Source: an uncultured Prosthecobacter sp. (GTDB taxonomy: Bacteria; Verrucomicrobiota; Verrucomicrobiia; Verrucomicrobiales; Verrucomicrobiaceae). From it: 6,207 bases of DNA. A program made the position numbers and the translations under genes. The stretch is taken from the NCBI GenBank assembly GCA_937941745.1, contig CALDGV010000047.1, forward strand, positions 1 to 6,207, read 5' to 3'. Under the pieces are notes generated by a model. That model was not told where the DNA came from, did not search any database, and saw nothing but the letters and a program-made list of their open reading frames with translations. Every line of letters begins with the position of its first letter. The stretch's first letter is position 1. Below are positions 1 through 5,959 of the stretch, piece after piece.

Positions 1-728
1 CCGTTGCCGACATTCCGAACAACAAGTGCGACGTGAACATCAACCCGCGTCCGCTCGGCTTTCCATTCCCTGAGGAAAATCGCGGCTACATCGAAGGGGA
101 TGAAGCCACGCGTGAACGCATCCGTCAGCGGCATCGCAGCCTCGTGCTCGGCCTGCTGTGGTTTTTGCAAAACGATCCCGAGGTGCCGGAGGCCCATCGT
201 GCGTTGGCCAACGAGATGCATCTGCCGAAGGACGAGTTCACCGACAACGCGCACTTCCCCTGGCAGCTCTATGTGCGCGAGGGCCGCCGTCTCGTCGGCG
301 AATACACGCTCACTCAGCACGACATCACCGGCAAAGGCCAGGAGCCGAAGCACCACGCCGACAGCATCGCCGTCGGCGAGTTCCCCATCGACAGCTTCCC
401 CGTCCGCAAACGCCAGCCCGGCGACACGCTCGTGCTCGAAGGCTACCTCGGCATGCTCGATTACATCACCCGGCCCTACGAGATACCGTATCGCATCCTG
501 ATTCCTGAAAAGATCGACGGCCTCATCGTCCCCGTCGCCGCCAGCACCACGCACGTCGCCTTTTCCAGCATCCGCATGGAGCCCACCTGGATGGCCCTCG
601 GCCAGGCAGCCGGCGTGGCCGCCCATCTGGCGATCCAAAACGAGGTCGAGCCGCGCCGGGTGGCGATCAATGAACTGCAATCTCTTCTCACGCCCCAGGG
701 ACAAGTGATCCGACACCACGCTCCTTAA
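1..728 (+). CDS. FAD-dependent oxidoreductase, C-terminal part (5' end outside window)
   Basis: The reading frame is open from base 3 to the TAA at 726-728, giving about 241 residues with no start in the window. The GTG at 33 is internal, because matching sequence continues upstream of it. The fragment resembles the C-terminal half of the PF12831-type FAD-dependent oxidoreductases common in Planctomycetes and Verrucomicrobia. Matching features are a block with YIEGDEATRERI, a helical stretch (LGLLWFLQNDP), the segment LYVREGRRLVGEY, and the late FAD-domain signature SSIRMEPTWMALGQAAGVAA. In such proteins this last glycine/alanine-rich stretch returns to the Rossmann domain and packs against the flavin. 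The N-terminal dinucleotide-binding GxGxxG motif must lie left of the window. The natural substrate of this family is mostly unknown, and some members are annotated as xanthan-lyase-like on weak grounds. The gene is followed by an inverted repeat and 101 bp of non-coding sequence. Family assignment is fairly secure; function is not. Confidence 0.85.
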   Translation, partial: VADIPNNKCDVNINPRPLGFPFPEENRGYIEGDEATRERIRQRHRSLVLGLLWFLQNDPEVPEAHRALANEMHLPKDEFTDNAHFPWQLYVREGRRLVGEYTLTQHDITGKGQEPKHHADSIAVGEFPIDSFPVRKRQPGDTLVLEGYLGMLDYITRPYEIPYRILIPEKIDGLIVPVAASTTHVAFSSIRMEPTWMALGQAAGVAAHLAIQNEVEPRRVAINELQSLLTPQGQVIRHHAP

Positions 729-742
729 TCGGATCACTCGTC
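700..742 (+). terminator. Inverted repeat over the oxidoreductase stop codon, possible 3' hairpin
   Basis: The left arm is GACAAGTGATCCGA (700-713) and the right arm TCGGATCACTCGTC (729-742). They pair at 13 of 14 positions, with one A/C mismatch, around a 15-nt loop that contains the TAA stop (726-728). The stem would be stable in RNA. No T-run follows the right arm, so it is not a textbook intrinsic terminator. It could instead act as a 3' stability hairpin, a bidirectional weak terminator, or a protein-binding palindrome upstream of the next gene. The inverted repeat is seen directly; its role is inferred. Confidence 0.4.
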
Positions 743-829
743 AGCCTCGCGGTGCCGGGGAAGTTTCGTTGAGTGAGGTGGTTTGTCATGGATTGCATCT
801 GTTTGCGCGGCAGAAGTGCCGTCTCTCCA

Positions 830-2065
830 ATGAAAAGCCGCCTCGTTCTCTCCCTGCTCGTTTTGTCCGCATCGCTCTGTCACGCGCAGAACATCGAACG
901 AGCCTGGGACATGGTTTGGAGCCGTTTTTACCTGCCGAAGGTGCAGACCTTTGGTGACTACCTCAGCAGCTACGAGAAACACAAAGAGCAGGCGCATCTG
1001 CCGACGGCGGAAGAGGTGAGGCGGCAGTATCCGAATCCCTGCGGCTACAGCACAGGCATGGAGGATGGCGCGATCCTCGGCGGAGCGATGCTGAGCGTAT
1101 TGTGTGATCGCTTTGAGGTGACGAAGGATGATTCGCTGCGCGAAAAGGCCGCGAACGTCTTCGCGGGGCTTCAACGATGCGCCACAGTGCATGGCGTGAA
1201 GGGCTTTGTGGCTCGCAATGTGTGTCCTGAAGATGCGAAGAGCACTTACATCAACTCATCGCGTGATCAGGTGACTCACTTCGTGCATGGCCTGTGGCAG
1301 TATTATCACAGCCCGCTGCCGGATGAGGTCACGAAGCAGCAGATCCGCGTCATCCTTGCCGATGTGGCAGAACGCATGATCGAGACGGTCACGCCCGAGA
1401 ACGACTACGACTTCCTCCGCGCCGATGGTGCTCGTTGTCCGCTTGGCATCTGCCGCATGTGGAATGTGCAGCCGCATGAGGCGGCGCGACTGCCCATGAT
1501 CTACGCCGCCGCGTGGGATGTGACGAAGAAGGAACGCTATCGCTTGCAATGGCGAAAGTATGCCGCCGAGGCCATCTTGCAGTCGGCAAACCCCGGCGAG
1601 CAGAAGCCCGCTTACGCATTGCTGCAGATGCAGTGCTCGTTGGAGGTGTTGCATGCCCTGGAGCCTGATGTGGCACTCAAAGCGCAGATTCAAACGCACA
1701 TGCGGCACGTCCGCGATCTCGCCGCGAAGCGATTCACGAGCGTCCTGGCCCAAATCGCGAAGAAAAGCCCTGAGGAGATGCAAATGCTCGGTCCCGACTG
1801 GCGCACGGTGCCGGAGTGGAAGAACCAAAAAGGCTACCCCAACCCGCAGTGGGGCCCGTTTCGTGAAATTTGGCACCTTACGCGTGAAGCGGGCGAATCG
1901 GCGCTCATCCTGCTGATGATCGAATCGCCCTCGCTCACCGAAGAGCAGCAAGCAGCGCTGAAAAAGCTGCTTGAAGACTTCGATTACACGCACAACGCGA
2001 GCTGCGGGCTCGTTTACCATCTCGCCGCGCACTGGAAGGCGCGGCGGCATCAACTCATCCCATGA
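830..2065 (+). CDS. Uncharacterised secreted protein, probably all-helical (alpha/alpha-toroid-like)
   Basis: The product is 411 residues from ATG 830. I chose this start because residues 1-19 form a clean Sec signal peptide: MKSR, a hydrophobic core, then a likely cut after CHA. The frame is open further up to GTG 773, but that would put 19 extra residues, including cysteines, before the signal peptide. I do not recognise a named family. Amphipathic helices alternate with conserved-looking loops: CGYSTGMEDGAI (71-82), a segment ending in SSRDQVTHFVHGLWQYY (143-159), DYDFLRADG (192-200), LGICRMWNV (205-213), and a late GPFREIWHLTREAGES (342-357). Paired helices with acidic, aromatic loop residues, and an SSRDQ stretch, recall (alpha/alpha)6 toroid glycosidases and polysaccharide lyases, but no catalytic residue can be assigned. 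Six or more cysteines in the mature protein could form disulfides. The stop overlaps the next ATG by 4 bp (ATGA), suggesting translational coupling to the DUF1080-like gene. The gene is sure; the fold is inference. Confidence 0.85.
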   Translation: MKSRLVLSLLVLSASLCHAQNIERAWDMVWSRFYLPKVQTFGDYLSSYEKHKEQAHLPTAEEVRRQYPNPCGYSTGMEDGAILGGAMLSVLCDRFEVTKDDSLREKAANVFAGLQRCATVHGVKGFVARNVCPEDAKSTYINSSRDQVTHFVHGLWQYYHSPLPDEVTKQQIRVILADVAERMIETVTPENDYDFLRADGARCPLGICRMWNVQPHEAARLPMIYAAAWDVTKKERYRLQWRKYAAEAILQSANPGEQKPAYALLQMQCSLEVLHALEPDVALKAQIQTHMRHVRDLAAKRFTSVLAQIAKKSPEEMQMLGPDWRTVPEWKNQKGYPNPQWGPFREIWHLTREAGESALILLMIESPSLTEEQQAALKKLLEDFDYTHNASCGLVYHLAAHWKARRHQLIP

Positions 2066-2733
2066 AAACCATCTTCACCGTCCTTTTTCTCGCCTCCACG
2101 CTTATCTTTGCCGCCGACCCGGTGCCCCCGTCCACGCAGCTTTGCGCCGTGGATAAGCTTATCTCCGCAGAGGCCTTTGATAAGCCCGAATCCTTCGCCA
2201 AAGAGAAGCAGCCGGGCACGGATGGCTGGCGCGGCGGTATCGGCACCTGGAGCATCAAGGACGGAGCGGCCTACGCGGTGCAGGAAGGTCCGAGCGAAAA
2301 GCGCCCGAACGGCCACGAGGCCGTTTGCGAGCACATCGTGGACCTCGGCGACTATGTGCTGACCGCCGAGTTCAAGCTCGGCCCCTCGCCGCAGGTTGGT
2401 TTTGTGTGCCGCGACACGAACAAACCGAACCTCCATCAAGGTCGCGTCATGATCACGCCCACGGCCATCTGGATTCAAAAGATGAGCGGCATCGCCAAGG
2501 AGACGCGGCGCGAGGAATTGAAGAAAATCGAGGTCAAACTCGATCCCAACACCTGGCACCGCATCACCATCGAAATCTGCGGCGACCACTTCCTCGCGAA
2601 AATCGACGACCACGTCCTCGAAGCCAGCCACGAGCGTTTCAAAGAGCGCAAAGGCCGCGTGGGCTTCGTCGCGCGTGCTGAAGGTGCCCAGTTTCGCCAT
2701 GTGGCGCTGTGGAGCGCGAAGGCAAAGCCATGA
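2062..2733 (+). CDS. Secreted DUF1080/LamG-like jelly-roll domain protein
   Basis: The product is 223 residues. Residues 1-17 are a Sec signal peptide (MKTIFTVLFL core, likely cut near IFA/ADP). The rest reads as one concanavalin-like beta-sandwich of the DUF1080 (3-keto-disaccharide hydrolase) or LamG-like type. Evidence is GTWSIKDGAAYA (61-72), an alternating strand YVLTAEFKLG (98-107), VGFVCRD (112-118), the strand pair WHRITIEICGDHFLAKIDD (165-183), and the closing KGRVGFVARAEGAQFRHVALW (197-217). All of these are typical positions for the fold. The usual opening of DUF1080 proteins (a LFNGKDL-like stretch) is not obvious, so this may be a divergent or purely binding version. Family members bind or hydrolyse carbohydrates in the periplasm or outside the cell; the substrate here is unknown. 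The start is fixed by the signal peptide and the ATGA overlap with the upstream stop. No Shine-Dalgarno sequence precedes it, which fits reinitiation by ribosomes finishing the upstream gene. Confidence 0.85.
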   Translation: MKTIFTVLFLASTLIFAADPVPPSTQLCAVDKLISAEAFDKPESFAKEKQPGTDGWRGGIGTWSIKDGAAYAVQEGPSEKRPNGHEAVCEHIVDLGDYVLTAEFKLGPSPQVGFVCRDTNKPNLHQGRVMITPTAIWIQKMSGIAKETRREELKKIEVKLDPNTWHRITIEICGDHFLAKIDDHVLEASHERFKERKGRVGFVARAEGAQFRHVALWSAKAKP

Positions 2734-2785
2734 GTCCATCGTTTTGCATTCGTGGTTTTGTGAGCATCCGCTTCATGGTCTCATT

Positions 2786-2814
2786 TTGAGATTGGCTCTG
2801 AATGCTTTTAGAAT
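2786..2814 (+). promoter_or_regulatory. Sigma70-type promoter for the esterase-sulfatase-esterase unit
   Basis: A -35 box TTGAGA (2786-2791, 5 of 6 to consensus) and a -10 box TAGAAT (2809-2814, 5 of 6) are separated by an ideal 17-bp spacer. They lie in the locally AT-rich 109-bp gap 2734-2842. Transcription would start near 2821, leaving a short leader of about 22 nt before ATG 2843. The leader has no clear Shine-Dalgarno sequence. The motif match is direct; activity is inferred, on the assumption that the host's housekeeping sigma factor uses the common consensus. The rest of the gap (2734-2785) shows no convincing terminator for the upstream gene. Confidence 0.6.
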
Positions 2815-2842
2815 AGGTGCCTTACTCGTATCCGCACAAGCG

Positions 2843-3559
2843 ATGAAGCATTCTCTCGCTCTTCTCTTTGCGATCATTTGCATCTCTGCCGATGCTGAAA
2901 CGCATTTTTGGGATGTGAATGGGCAGAGACGCGAGGCGCTGATGCAAATGCCCGTATCTGGCGGCAAGGGTAAGCCGGTGCTGTTCTTCTGGCATGGTTA
3001 CGGCGGCACGGCGAAAGCCGCAGCAGAGCGTTATCAGTTTGAGAAGCTCTGGCCGGAGGCGGTGGTCGTGTATCCACAGGGTGTGATGGTAGCGCGAAAA
3101 GTGCGTGGCGTGGCGCTGGAAAAGTTTGGCTGGCAGCTCACAACGGAGGAGTTTGCCGGACGTGATGTCGCGTTTTTCGATGCAATGCTCAAAACCCTGG
3201 TGAAGGAGCACGGCGTGAATTCAGGGCGCATTTTCTGCGCCGGGCACTCGAATGGCGGGCGTTTCACCCAGATTCTGTGGGCGCTGCGGGCGGACAAGCT
3301 GGCCGCTGTGGCTCCATCGGGTTCGAATGCGGATACGGCACTGCTGGCAAGGCTGAAGCCGCTGCCGTGCTTCCACATTGCAGGAGAGAAGGATGAGATC
3401 GTCCCCTTCGCCCGGCAGAGCGAGACCATCGAGCATTTGCGGCGCTTGAATCTCGCGTCAGGCACACGTTTTGAGGCCTGGGCGCATCCCGGAGGCCACG
3501 CCTATCCGGCGGAAGGTCCGGCGCGGGTGGTGACGTTCTTCAAACAACTTCGTCCATGA
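2843..3559 (+). CDS. Secreted CE1/PHB-depolymerase-like serine esterase
   Basis: The product is 238 residues from ATG 2843. The start gives a Sec signal peptide (MKHSLALLFAIICISADA, likely cut near residue 18). The frame is open upstream to 2675, but that part overlaps the DUF1080-like gene and the promoter and does not look coding. This is an alpha/beta hydrolase of the LpqC/polyhydroxybutyrate-depolymerase/feruloyl-esterase type. The oxyanion-hole region is FFWHGYGG (48-55) and the nucleophile elbow GHSNGG has Ser136. The acid is probably Asp184 in GEKDEIVPF, and the base His219 in HPGGHAYP, where the xPGGHxxP pattern is characteristic of this group. DVAFFDAM (108-115) is the usual helix after the first strands. 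The triad is complete, so the enzyme should be active. Family members hydrolyse feruloyl, acetyl or polyester bonds; the substrate here is not determined. It overlaps the sulfatase start by 4 bp (ATGA), and the two are probably co-translated from the promoter at 2786-2814. Confidence 0.9.
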   Translation: MKHSLALLFAIICISADAETHFWDVNGQRREALMQMPVSGGKGKPVLFFWHGYGGTAKAAAERYQFEKLWPEAVVVYPQGVMVARKVRGVALEKFGWQLTTEEFAGRDVAFFDAMLKTLVKEHGVNSGRIFCAGHSNGGRFTQILWALRADKLAAVAPSGSNADTALLARLKPLPCFHIAGEKDEIVPFARQSETIEHLRRLNLASGTRFEAWAHPGGHAYPAEGPARVVTFFKQLRP

Positions 3560-4941
3560 TCCAGCGACTTCTGTTCCTGCTTCTTTTAGCCACATGCGTG
3601 CTGCACGCCGTGCCGCCGAACATCGTGATGATCGCGGTAGATGACCTGAATGACTGGGTGGGCTGCCTCGGCGGACATCCACAGGCGCGGACGCCGCACA
3701 TCGACCGCCTTGCGAAGCGCGGCGTGCTATTCACCAATGCGCACTGCATCAGTCCGCTGTGCGGCCCCTCGCGCACGGCGGTCTTCACAGGCTTGAGGCC
3801 GCATCAGACAGGCATCTATGACAACAACGTGTGGTTTCGCGATGTCGAGCGTCTGCGGAACATCCCCACCCTGCCGCGCTCGCTCGCGGCGGGCGGTTAC
3901 AAGACCGTGGGCATCGGCAAGCTCTTCCACACCAGCGTCGGCGACGGCATGCCGAAGTCCGAGTTTCAGCATACGGCGAAGCGAGGCTGGGCCAACTACG
4001 GCCCCTTTCCGGAAAAGCCTTTCAACTACCATGACAAGGTCTTCCGCCTGCGCGACTGGGCCGCGTGGCCTCCCACCGATGAGGAAAACGCCGACCACGT
4101 CATCGCCAGTCGTGCGATCTCTTTCCTGAAGGAGAAGCGCGACGGCCCCTTCTTTCTCGCCGTCGGCTTCTTTCGGCCGCACGCGCCGTTTTATGCTTCG
4201 CCCAAATGGCACGCGCTGCATCCTCTCGACACGCTGCAAATGCCACCGATCAAAGCGGATGATCTGGACGATGTGCCACCTTCTGGACGTGCGATCATGA
4301 CACGCGCCTTTGATCCGGCCTGGGTGCGCGAGCATGGCAAGGCCGCCGAGTTGGTGCAGGCCTATCTGGCGGCGGTGAGCTTTGTTGATGCGCAGGTCGG
4401 CCGCGTGCTTGATGCGCTGCATGCCAGCCCGCATCGAGACAGCACCATCATCGTGCTCTGGAGCGATCACGGCTTTCATCTCGGCGAGAAGGATCACTTT
4501 GGCAAAACCACGCTCTGGGAACGCGCCTCGCATGTGCCGCTGATCTTTGCCGGGCCCGGCATCGCGGCAGATACACGCTGCACGCTGCCCGTGAGCCTGC
4601 TCGATCTGTATCCCACTCTGCTCGCCCTTGGCCAGTGTGTCCCACGACCCGGCCTGCCCGGCATGGACCTCACCCCGCTGCTTCAGAGCCCACGGACGTC
4701 GCGTGAGCAGCCCGCCCTCATCACCTACCAGCGGGGCAATCATGCCGTGCGCAGCGAACACTGGCGCTACATCCGCTATGCCGACGGCAGCGAGGAGCTT
4801 TACGATCTGCAAAGTGACCCCAACGAATGGACCAACCTCGCCAGTAAGCCCGAGCATGCCGCTGCACTTGCCGAACATCGTCAATGGCTTCCGGAAATAG
4901 AGGCCGCGCCTGCCAGAAAGGCCGCCAAGTCATCGCGCTGA
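3556..4941 (+). CDS. Secreted type I sulfatase, iduronate-2-sulfatase-like
   Basis: The product is 461 residues, a normal length for this group. Residues 1-18 are a signal peptide (MIQRLLFLLLLATCVLHA); LATC is a poor lipobox, so plain Sec cleavage is favoured. The sulfatase core is intact. The metal-binding pair is Asp29-Asp30 in IAVDDLNDW. The C-x-P-S-R signature is CGPSR, with Cys69 the residue converted to formylglycine, and Arg73. Lys122 and His125 lie in GKLFH, His209 in FRPHAPF, Asp304-His305 in WSDHGFHLGEKDHFGK, and Lys317 at its end. This set and its spacing match the calcium-dependent active site of iduronate-2-sulfatase (Asp45/46, Cys84, Lys135, His138, His229, Asp334/His335, Lys347 in the human enzyme). 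The C-terminal subdomain is seen as VRSEHWRYIRYADGSEELYDL (398-418). The cysteine form needs a formylglycine-generating enzyme encoded elsewhere. Bacterial relatives act on diverse sulfated glycans, so true iduronate specificity should not be assumed. It overlaps the preceding esterase by 4 bp. Confidence 0.95.
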   Translation: MIQRLLFLLLLATCVLHAVPPNIVMIAVDDLNDWVGCLGGHPQARTPHIDRLAKRGVLFTNAHCISPLCGPSRTAVFTGLRPHQTGIYDNNVWFRDVERLRNIPTLPRSLAAGGYKTVGIGKLFHTSVGDGMPKSEFQHTAKRGWANYGPFPEKPFNYHDKVFRLRDWAAWPPTDEENADHVIASRAISFLKEKRDGPFFLAVGFFRPHAPFYASPKWHALHPLDTLQMPPIKADDLDDVPPSGRAIMTRAFDPAWVREHGKAAELVQAYLAAVSFVDAQVGRVLDALHASPHRDSTIIVLWSDHGFHLGEKDHFGKTTLWERASHVPLIFAGPGIAADTRCTLPVSLLDLYPTLLALGQCVPRPGLPGMDLTPLLQSPRTSREQPALITYQRGNHAVRSEHWRYIRYADGSEELYDLQSDPNEWTNLASKPEHAAALAEHRQWLPEIEAAPARKAAKSSR

Positions 4942-4965
4942 GACCGTTCGCATCATCCCATCATC

Positions 4966-5940
4966 ATGAAGTCGCTCATTCTCCTGATCACCCTGCTTGG
5001 CAGCAACCTCTTTGCCCAGCAAGCCCCCAAACCGTTCGAATTGCCCGCAGGCATCAAAATGGAGAAGGACATCGCTTACATTGAGGGCGGTGATGAAGCG
5101 CAGAAACTCGATCTTTACCTCCCGGAGGCACCTTCCGACAAACCGCTGCCTCTCATCGTCCACATCCACGGTGGCGGGTGGCATGCGGGGAGCAAATTTC
5201 CCTGTCCGGTGATGTCGATGGTCTTCAAAGGCTATGCGGTGGCCAGCGTGGAGTATCGTTTCAGCCAGAAGGCCGTGTTTCCCGCGCAAATCCAGGACTG
5301 CCAGGCCGCCATCCGCTGGCTGCGAGCCCATGCGAAGCAATACAACTTCGACAACGAGCACCTCGGCGCGGTCGGCGGCTCTGCGGGTGGCCATCTCTCC
5401 GCGCTGGTCGGCACCTCCGGCGGCAAAAAGGCCTTCCCGCCCATCGGCGGTCATTTGGATCAATCCGATCGCGTTCAGGCCGTCATCGACATCTACGGAC
5501 CCGCCGACTTCAGCACCGTTGTCCAACAAGCCGCCGAGGACAAAAACGTGAAGAACATTTTCGCCTTCAATACACCGAGCGATCCCTACTCCAGCCTCAT
5601 CGGCACCAAGCTCGATGACAAAGCGAAAGCCGATGCCGTGAGCCCCGTGCACTACGTCAGCAAAGACAATCCTCCCTTCCTCATCCTCCACGGCACGCAC
5701 GACACGCTCGTGCCGTATGCTCAGAGCGTGCAGCTCGAAGCCGCGCTCAAAGCCCAAAACACCCCCGTCTGGCTCCAAACTCTCCCCGGTGCCGGTCACG
5801 GCGGCCCCGCCTTCGGCAAACCCGCCGTCATCCAGCTCATGCAGACCTTCTTCGACAAGCACCTCAAAGGCGCGGATGTCGAAATCAAGCTCGTGCCTGA
5901 AGCCGAGCTGGTGCAGTCGCCGAAGCCGGCAGCAAAATGA
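4966..5940 (+). CDS. Secreted BD-FAE-type alpha/beta-hydrolase (carbohydrate acyl-esterase-like)
   Basis: The product is 324 residues. Residues 1-17 form a signal peptide (MKSLILLITLLGSNLFA, then QQ). The body is an alpha/beta hydrolase of the BD-FAE / acetyl-esterase Aes-like group. The opening beta region is QKLDLYLPE (46-54). The oxyanion motif HGGGW is at 68-72, and DCQAAIRWLRAHA (111-123) is the family's characteristic helix. The nucleophile elbow GGSAG has Ser139, the acid is Asp246 in HGTHDTLVP, and the base is His278 in GAGHGG. The full triad is present. The relatives with known function deacylate xylan-type or feruloylated saccharides, so deacylation of a carbohydrate is the likely role, with substrate unknown. 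After residue 300 there is a short Pro/Glu/Lys-rich tail outside the fold. The gene starts 24 bp after the sulfatase stop, so it probably shares its transcript. No Shine-Dalgarno sequence is apparent before the ATG. Confidence 0.92.
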   Translation: MKSLILLITLLGSNLFAQQAPKPFELPAGIKMEKDIAYIEGGDEAQKLDLYLPEAPSDKPLPLIVHIHGGGWHAGSKFPCPVMSMVFKGYAVASVEYRFSQKAVFPAQIQDCQAAIRWLRAHAKQYNFDNEHLGAVGGSAGGHLSALVGTSGGKKAFPPIGGHLDQSDRVQAVIDIYGPADFSTVVQQAAEDKNVKNIFAFNTPSDPYSSLIGTKLDDKAKADAVSPVHYVSKDNPPFLILHGTHDTLVPYAQSVQLEAALKAQNTPVWLQTLPGAGHGGPAFGKPAVIQLMQTFFDKHLKGADVEIKLVPEAELVQSPKPAAK

Positions 5941-5959
5941 CTGGAAGCATGGCACACGC

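Noticed and set aside
769..797. Possible promoter upstream of the uncharacterised gene: TTGAGT with a -10-like ATTGCA
   Set aside because: The -10 box is a poor match and the local sequence is not AT-rich; too weak to list as a feature.
2152..2163. Perfect 12-bp palindrome GATAAGCTTATC, with GATAAG again at 2179 and CTTATC at 2101
   Set aside because: All lie inside the DUF1080-like coding region, where the Asp-Lys codons explain the GATAAG repeats. Spacing is irregular and position is not near a promoter, so chance is the simpler explanation.
2734..2785. Search for a terminator after the DUF1080-like gene (CCATGA at 2728 and TCATGG at 2773 can pair)
   Set aside because: Only a 6-bp stem with a 39-nt loop and no following T-run; not credible as a terminator.
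3586..3606. Possible lipobox (LATC) in the sulfatase signal peptide
   Set aside because: Threonine at the position before Cys is a poor fit to the usual Gly/Ala/Ser, and a good signal peptidase I site (LHA) follows immediately.
3727..4884. Long open frame on the - strand opposite the sulfatase
   Set aside because: The antisense of a strongly coding, motif-complete sulfatase in high-GC DNA readily gives such frames; the translation shows no family pattern.
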